From assembly GCA_029782225.1 (NCBI GenBank), contig JAKOVF010000152.1:1-42061 (forward strand): DNA of 42,061 nt, in the 5' to 3' direction. Source of the stretch: Chloroflexota bacterium. Its GTDB lineage: Bacteria; Chloroflexota; Anaerolineae; Anaerolineales; Villigracilaceae. Shown here piece by piece: positions 41,141 through 42,061 of the stretch (position 1 is its first letter; every line of letters starts with the position of its first letter). Under the pieces are notes generated by a model. That model was not told where the DNA came from. It did no database searches and saw only the letters and a list, made by a program, of their open reading frames with translations. A program made the position numbers and the translations under genes.

Positions 41141-42043
41141 ATGCAAAAACGTCCCCAAGTCATCCGCACCATCGTGGTGATCATCCCTTTATTGGGCCTG
41201 GGCATCATCGTTTGGAACCTGGATGTAGTAGTTCGTGCATTTCATGCCGTCCAGAATGGCACTTTTACGACAGAGCGGCTCCGTTTCGACATCGCAGCTT
41301 TTGATATTGGGCACCCCTCCTCAGTTGTCCCCGTAAAGACACGCCGCTCTCCCATCGACGGCATGACCCAGCTTTACGTCCCCGCCGGAGATTTCCTGAT
41401 GGGCGAGAAGGGGCCCGTGGACGTGGATTCGCCACTTCACCCGGTCTATTTAGACGCGTTCTGGATTGACAAGGTGGAAGTGTCCAATGCAATGTACGAG
41501 AAGTGCGTCAGCGCAAATGCCTGCTCGCTGCCGTTCGTGGAGGGAAATCCATACTATGGAAAATGGATCTATCGCGACTATCCGGTTGTCTATGTGAACT
41601 GGTTCCAGGCTGGGGAATATTGCAAGTGGACGGGACGCAGGCTGCCAACAGAAGCTGAATGGGAAAAAGCCGCGCGGGGCACGGATGGCCGGTTATATCC
41701 CTGGGGCAACGAACGTCCTAATCCGCGGCTGGCAAATTTCAATGCATCACTGGTCGGCGAGCCGGTACCAGTTTATCGTTATCCGCTGGGGGCAAGTCCG
41801 TACGGGGCTTTGAATATGGTGGGAAATGTGCGCGAATGGGTAGCAGACTGGTTCGATAAGAGATACTATGAAAGTTATCCCTCGACCAACCCAACCGGCC
41901 CTGAAACCGGCACGGAACGCTCCATGCGAAGCGGCGCGTACGATGCAGATGCAAATGAGATATTCACGTATTCACGCTATAAACACGAGCCCGATTCTGC
42001 CGGGCTGAGCCGGGGATTTCGGTGCGCGGAAAGCGGAGAGTAG
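41141..42043 (+). CDS. Membrane-anchored SUMF1/FGE-sulfatase-domain protein
   Basis: 300 residues. One membrane segment at about 10-27 puts the rest outside. From about 75 on it is a formylglycine-generating-enzyme-like fold: YVPAGDFLMGEKGP, HPVYLDAFWIDKVEVSNAMYEKC, PVVYVNWFQAGEYCKWTGRRLPTEAEWEKAARG, YPWGN, GNVREWVADWFD and the end SRGFRC. The C-terminal pair of catalytic cysteines of true aerobic FGE is not evident, so it is better called SUMF1-like. Such proteins often bind or modify other proteins or act with kinases. It follows the GH13 gene by 19 bases without an obvious ribosome binding site. Confidence 0.88.
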   Translation: MQKRPQVIRTIVVIIPLLGLGIIVWNLDVVVRAFHAVQNGTFTTERLRFDIAAFDIGHPSSVVPVKTRRSPIDGMTQLYVPAGDFLMGEKGPVDVDSPLHPVYLDAFWIDKVEVSNAMYEKCVSANACSLPFVEGNPYYGKWIYRDYPVVYVNWFQAGEYCKWTGRRLPTEAEWEKAARGTDGRLYPWGNERPNPRLANFNASLVGEPVPVYRYPLGASPYGALNMVGNVREWVADWFDKRYYESYPSTNPTGPETGTERSMRSGAYDADANEIFTYSRYKHEPDSAGLSRGFRCAESGE

Positions 42044-42061
42044 AAGTCAATCCGAATCGCG

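Noticed and set aside
41141..42043. True formylglycine-generating enzyme
   Set aside because: The paired catalytic cysteines near the C-terminus are not evident and no sulfatase gene is nearby; only the SUMF1-like fold is supported.
1..42061. CRISPR array, prophage or toxin-antitoxin pair
   Set aside because: No regularly spaced direct repeats, no phage structural genes, and no two-gene antitoxin pattern were found on either strand. The repeats present are inverted and isolated.

Overview
The window looks like a chromosomal stretch of a Chloroflexota bacterium, probably class Anaerolineae. This is an inference from gene content recalled without a search: secreted lipoproteins with Thr/Pro-rich linkers, a Lit/DUF1461-type membrane protein, a MacAB-like exporter without a visible outer-membrane partner, a cyclophilin fused to a thioredoxin-like domain, and many short palindromic intergenic repeats. 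No phage, plasmid or intact transposon is visible. Nearly all space is coding, in short operons on both strands.

Layout. 1-760: the 3' end of a cation-efflux gene, a 350-base gap, and tRNA-Pro(CGG) on the minus strand with a near-consensus promoter. 761-8400 (minus): a lipoprotein, an M32 carboxypeptidase, a 2-hydroxyacid/phosphoglycerate dehydrogenase, an SH3b lipoprotein, and an overlapping three-gene MacAB-type exporter operon. 8565-15941 (plus): a GltD-like flavoprotein, an HEWTH metalloprotease-like protein, a lipoprotein joining a degenerate DsbA-like domain to a cyclophilin, a PrsW-like membrane protease, TrmI, a helical-repeat/zinc-ribbon protein and a CoA-type Nudix hydrolase. 16068-17169: rplY, an unannotated 32-residue membrane peptide and a divergent promoter region with a palindrome. 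17196-23241 (plus): a spermidine-synthase-like membrane fusion, a DinB-family gene flanked by integron attC-like sequences, a Lit-like membrane protein, then fabG, an Asp23-family gene, nusB, tatA/B and tatC. 23379-32357: a large secreted sugar-enzyme-like protein, two GT-C membrane glycosyltransferase-like genes (minus) and a penicillin-acylase-type Ntn hydrolase. 32466-39180 (minus): FmdB zinc ribbon, VanZ, DedA, a small membrane protein, an S9 peptidase, mnmA and a YfbK-like von Willebrand A lipoprotein. 39472-42043 (plus): a GH13 alpha-glucosidase and a SUMF1-like protein.

How it fits together. Much of the content concerns the cell envelope and secretion: the Tat translocase, Lit-like lipoprotein remodelling, several lipoproteins, extracytoplasmic folding, proteases and an exporter. 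A second set serves RNA and translation: TrmI, MnmA, rplY, NusB and tRNA-Pro.

The most unusual signals are the fossil integron cassette around the DinB gene, the 32-residue peptide with its own promoter and operator-like palindrome, a dispersed repeat inserted in frame in the GH13 gene, a recurring -10-like box 5-10 bases before start codons (possible leaderless transcription), and several palindromic repeat families. I see no CRISPR array and no obvious multi-gene defence system.
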